Part shown: positions 14,688 to 17,201 of the stretch, one piece after another | Layout: every line of letters begins with the position of its first letter | Position numbering within the stretch: position 1 is the stretch's first letter | Source of the DNA: Methanomicrobia archaeon | GTDB taxonomy: Archaea > Halobacteriota > Syntropharchaeia > Alkanophagales > Methanospirareceae | Length of the DNA stretch: 17,201 nucleotides | NCBI GenBank assembly: GCA_016928455.1 | Contig: JAFGKP010000085.1 | Location: 1 to 17,201 of the forward strand | Reading direction: 5' to 3' | Translations under genes and position numbers: made by a program | The notes under the pieces: model-generated | The model's input: only the letters and a program-made list of their open reading frames with translations | What the model was told of the DNA's origin: nothing | Database searches by the model: none

Positions 14688-15008
14688 ATGGAGGAAGCTA
14701 AAAGGATGATTAGCGAAGAAGAGTACGTGGATAATGGGAAGCGGGGTAACTTCGAGCTGAGCACTGATAAACTGGCTGACGCGGAGCGAGAAGACCGGAT
14801 TATTGAACTGATCGTCTCGGTCCAGCAAGCGGGGAATGAGCGGGGGAAGCGGATCTATTTTGACAGCAAGAGCATGGAGGAAATCAAGGCGAAATGCGGC
14901 GATGACTTCTTCCTCTTCAACGGCAGGACGATGCTTGCTTTTGTCGACCCGGTTGGGGGGAAGATCACGCTCAAATCGCTCAAGGGCGTTTATAAGAACT
15001 ATCTCTAA
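14688..15008 (+). CDS. Small acidic soluble protein, unknown function
   Basis: This 106-residue protein has no signal peptide or membrane helix. The first 45 residues are rich in Glu, Asp and Lys and probably helical; the second half (FFLFNGRTMLAFVDPVG followed by KITLKSLKGVY) looks like beta strands of a small compact domain. An archaeal promoter (TATTTTTATTAAA at 14636-14648) sits at the right distance for a leader of about 20 bases, and GGGGAG lies about 9 bases before ATG 14688; another ATG at 14683 is in a different frame. A longer open frame on the opposite strand (14592-15095) lacks such signals, so this strand is preferred. Family not recognised; a regulatory or stress-type role would be a guess. 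Confidence 0.6.
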   Translation: MEEAKRMISEEEYVDNGKRGNFELSTDKLADAEREDRIIELIVSVQQAGNERGKRIYFDSKSMEEIKAKCGDDFFLFNGRTMLAFVDPVGGKITLKSLKGVYKNYL

Positions 15009-15064
15009 CGAAGCTAAGCGCTCGATTGGCGGGAGCGCACGACACGAAGTATGCATGGCTTCAT

Positions 15065-15724
15065 TCAGAGAGTGAGTACCGCGCCCGCACCACATCGAAC
15101 TGTGGTCTCTGGATACAGGCGCAAGAGCTCCTTCCGCCGCCTGGTGTAATGGCAGGGCATGATCAACTTCATATCGCGTAATAATTCCAGCTGCTTGAAG
15201 CCATGAAAACCGCCTATGATGCCGTGGAGGTCACCGATACACCTCGCTACCGCCATGATCTGCTCAAGCCCGGGATGGGCGCCGCCGACTACCGCAATGA
15301 CGCCTTCGCCATTGCTCGTCCTCAGCACCAGTGACTGCTCCTTAACTGGTCTGCCGACCTCTCCCAATGAATACACGCCGGGAACGATCTCCTTCGGTTC
15401 CGAGACTTCGACGACGAGCGCCGCTTTCTTCGCGATCACTTTTTTCAATCTGAGGGGAAAAGAGCTGGGGAGGCAGACCGCAACCCCGGGATGAAGCACC
15501 GCTCGTAACCCCCCGATGTGGTCCCAGTGCTTGTGCGAGAGCACAATAATCGCAAGGTCCTCAACCTGTATCCCAAACTGGTTCAGGTTATGCGTCAGGA
15601 TCGCGCCCGATGCTCCGGTATCAAAGAGGATCTTCCACTCACCCTGCTCGATTAAGCATGAAAAGCCCCAGTCACGCACGAAGCCTTCTTTCGCTTCACT
15701 ATCATACACGATCTTCACGTTCAT
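15065..15724 (-). CDS. Metallo-beta-lactamase-fold hydrolase (MJ0301-like, dihydropterin-linked family)
   Basis: This is a soluble MBL-fold protein of 219 residues from the chosen start. Metal-binding signatures are LSHKHWDHIGGL (HxHxDH), GGAHPG, GGFHG and a late PCH. LFDTGAS precedes the first motif, as in the family that includes MJ0301, annotated as 7,8-dihydropterin-6-methyl-4-(beta-D-ribofuranosyl)aminobenzene 5'-phosphate synthase and linked to methanopterin biosynthesis. The true substrate of many members is unknown, and that name should not be read as proof. GGAHPG where many relatives have GCAHPG is a small deviation. The start was set at 15724 (MNVKIVYDS), as in relatives, with GGAAG upstream. 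A longer version from 15793 would begin inside the TATA box (TATTTTATG on the minus strand, about 15799-15791). It follows the NuoM-like gene on the same strand but seems to have its own promoter. Confidence 0.8.
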   Translation of the reverse strand: MNVKIVYDSEAKEGFVRDWGFSCLIEQGEWKILFDTGASGAILTHNLNQFGIQVEDLAIIVLSHKHWDHIGGLRAVLHPGVAVCLPSSFPLRLKKVIAKKAALVVEVSEPKEIVPGVYSLGEVGRPVKEQSLVLRTSNGEGVIAVVGGAHPGLEQIMAVARCIGDLHGIIGGFHGFKQLELLRDMKLIMPCHYTRRRKELLRLYPETTVRCGAGAVLTL

Positions 15725-15790
15725 GTCTTTCTTCCAGGGATTGAGTAGGGTGCGTTCCGCCTGTTGACCGTGGGCATGATGAGGAATCAG

Positions 15791-15799
15791 CATAAAATA
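15791..15799 (-). promoter_or_regulatory. TATA box of the MBL-fold gene
   Basis: On the minus strand the sequence reads TATTTTATG, about 70 bases before the chosen ATG at 15724. The expected transcription start near 15769 leaves a leader of about 45 bases and excludes the upstream ATG at 15793. Confidence 0.45.
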
Positions 15800-15832
15800 T
15801 CTGCGATCGGCTGCTACGAGTAACCCGCACAG

Positions 15833-17201
15833 CTACAGTAATACGGCCAATACGGAATGGAGTAGTTCTAAGAGGGGGCGAGGATACAACCCCAGGAAGA
15901 TCGAGATGACCGCCAGGAGGAGAAGCGGGACACTCATGGTTAACGGGGGATCCTTGATCTTCGCGTCGTTCGCGAGTTCTGGCTTAAGCGGACCGAAGAA
16001 GATCTTCTTCGCCGCGGCGAAGGTATACACAATCGTCAGGAGCACTGCGGATATACTCAGAATGGCGATGATCAGGCCAACAGGAATGGCACCCACGCCA
16101 AAGGTAAAGATCCCCGTGAACAAGACCCACTCCGCCGCAAACCCGCTCAAAGGTGGCAGCGCGGAGAGTATTAATGCACCGCAGACCCAGAGCAGGGCAG
16201 TGATGGGCATTTTCGATGCCAGTCCGCCCATCTTGTTCATATCCCTGATCCCCGTCACGTAAACCAGGATACCCGCGGTTGAAAAGAGGATGGCCTTACC
16301 CAAGATGTGACTCATGAAGTAGAACATACCGCCCTCGACACTATACATGGTGAAGGCAAACAGCCCGAGGACGGAGTACGAGATCTGACTGATCGTTGAA
16401 CAGGCCGCGAATCGCTTCACGTCTGTCTGCGCCAGCGTGAGCAGGGAGCCGTAAACCATGGTGAGGAGCGCACCGGCCATGACCGGAATACCGAACCAGA
16501 GGAAGTTCGGATCATTATGGAGCGGTATGATCAGCACCCGGACAATCACATACGCGCCTATATTCGCATATACGGCGAGCAAGCCCGCAATACACGTCGG
16601 ATGCTCCGCGTGGACCCAGGGCATCCACACATGCAGCGGGAAGATCGCCATCTTCGTAAATACGCCGAGTATGATCAGTAATGCGATCCAGCGGACGAAC
16701 GGATTGCCCTCAAGGAGTCCCAGCTGGGAGACCTCAAAGGTACCGAGCTGGGTATATACCAGGAGCGAGCCGAACAGGACGAACAACCCACCCACAACGC
16801 CCCATAAGAAGCACATCAGAGCTACTTTGAAGCGCTCGATATACCCGAGGAAGCCCATGATGAAGTAGAGAGGCACAACGAGCATTTCGATAAAGAGATA
16901 AATGAGGATGAGGTTTGTGGAGAAGCAGATCCCCATAAACCCGATCGGAAAGAGGAGATAGAGCCAGAAGAACCGATTATAGTACAGAAGTTCTTCCGCT
17001 TCCCCCCCTTCGCCATAGAGCACCTCAGCTCGGTGCTCTACATAGTGCAGCGAGTAGAAGGAAAGCGCTGTGCAGATTATATTGATGATCAATGCAACCG
17101 GTATGCTCAACCCGTCAGCCAGGAGTCCAAAGGGCACCCGCAAACCGGTGCCCGCCAGAATAACCTGGGGCACCCATACGTACTCCTCGACTATGACCTC
17201 A
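15833..17201 (-). CDS. NuoM/FpoM-like proton-translocating subunit (N-terminus beyond the window)
   Basis: This antiporter-like subunit M of a complex I-type enzyme (NADH- or F420H2-dehydrogenase, or a related hydrogenase) has about 456 codons in the window, and the frame stays open through the right edge, so the N-terminus is missing. Counting from V at 17173: FGLLADGLSIP (15-25), E96 in LFIEML (helix 5), K174 in VFTKMAIFPLHVWMPW (helix 7), H289 and K293 in MSHILGKAI (helix 8 area), and PPLSGFAAEW with E348 in helix 12. A Glu rather than a Lys at this last position is typical of NuoM and separates it from the MrpD/NuoL-like proteins at 4403-10197. The stop is followed by the MBL-fold gene, not by a nuoN/fpoN gene, so it is the last gene of its cluster or the cluster is rearranged. 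An internal GTG at 17173 is not the real start. Confidence 0.85.
   Translation of the reverse strand, partial: EVIVEEYVWVPQVILAGTGLRVPFGLLADGLSIPVALIINIICTALSFYSLHYVEHRAEVLYGEGGEAEELLYYNRFFWLYLLFPIGFMGICFSTNLILIYLFIEMLVVPLYFIMGFLGYIERFKVALMCFLWGVVGGLFVLFGSLLVYTQLGTFEVSQLGLLEGNPFVRWIALLIILGVFTKMAIFPLHVWMPWVHAEHPTCIAGLLAVYANIGAYVIVRVLIIPLHNDPNFLWFGIPVMAGALLTMVYGSLLTLAQTDVKRFAACSTISQISYSVLGLFAFTMYSVEGGMFYFMSHILGKAILFSTAGILVYVTGIRDMNKMGGLASKMPITALLWVCGALILSALPPLSGFAAEWVLFTGIFTFGVGAIPVGLIIAILSISAVLLTIVYTFAAAKKIFFGPLKPELANDAKIKDPPLTMSVPLLLLAVISIFLGLYPRPLLELLHSVLAVLL

Noticed and set aside
14592..15095. Minus-strand open frame of 167 residues
   Set aside because: It opposes the 106-residue gene, which has a TATA box and ribosome site, and it would run through the divergent promoter region.
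15725..15793. Longer start of the MBL-fold protein
   Set aside because: The ATG at 15793 is part of the TATA-like element and the extra 23 residues do not fit the family's N-terminus.
1..17201. CRISPR array, transposase or insertion sequence, tRNA or rRNA genes
   Set aside because: No regularly spaced repeats, no transposase-like reading frame with terminal repeats and no recognisable structural RNA gene were seen.

Overview
The window looks archaeal, probably a euryarchaeon of the methanogen/ANME/Syntrophoarchaeia type. Coding regions sit behind AT-rich archaeal TATA boxes. Some genes (fumarase alpha, the first glycosyltransferase) appear to be read from leaderless or nearly leaderless transcripts, while others carry strong GGAGG-type Shine-Dalgarno sites. 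The gene set (PIG-V-like mannosyltransferase, two-subunit-type Fe-S fumarase, Mrp/Nuo-type antiporter subunits, a PAS sensor of archaeal style) fits an anaerobic archaeon. The taxon is inferred from gene content and style only; no rRNA or other marker gene is present.

Layout. 1-69: possible start of a leftward gene cut by the window edge. 336-2312 (+) and 2287-3402 (-): two multi-membrane GT-C-like glycosyltransferases that converge and overlap by 26 bp. 3441-4340 (-): class I fumarate hydratase alpha subunit with no beta subunit in the window. 4403-6461 (-): a 622-residue NuoL/MrpD-like antiporter subunit preceded by a 65-residue two-helix protein, with an 8-bp overlap. 6462-7117: a 656-bp divergent regulatory region in which both promoters carry the same 13-bp box just upstream of their TATA element. 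7118-10197 (+): two more antiporter-like subunits (509 and 516 residues) coupled by a TAATG overlap. 10304-10966 (-): the C-terminal third of a second 622-type subunit, joined at its 5' side to a broken PAS sensor gene (about 10967-11686, -) that also carries a one-base frameshift. 12190-14222 (+): two tandem membrane proteins of a family I do not recognise, each built from two copies of one repeat of about 150 residues. 14274-14513 (-) and 14688-15008 (+): two small divergent genes. 15065-15724 (-): a metallo-beta-lactamase-fold protein. 15833-17201 (-): a NuoM/FpoM-like subunit whose N-terminus lies beyond the window.

How it fits together. The centre (4403-10960) is an energy-conversion locus. 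Three full-length ion-translocating subunits and one relic keep the key membrane Glu and Lys residues, but no MrpA/B/C/E/F/G or electron-transfer (FpoBCDHI-like) gene accompanies them. They either work with partners encoded elsewhere or form an unusual D-subunit-only assembly. The shared promoter box suggests the two divergent arms are co-regulated. The NuoM-like gene at the right edge may belong to a separate Fpo/Nuo-like complex. The most novel material is the four-repeat membrane protein pair, the shared divergent promoter element, and the recombination junction where an antiporter relic meets a truncated sensor.
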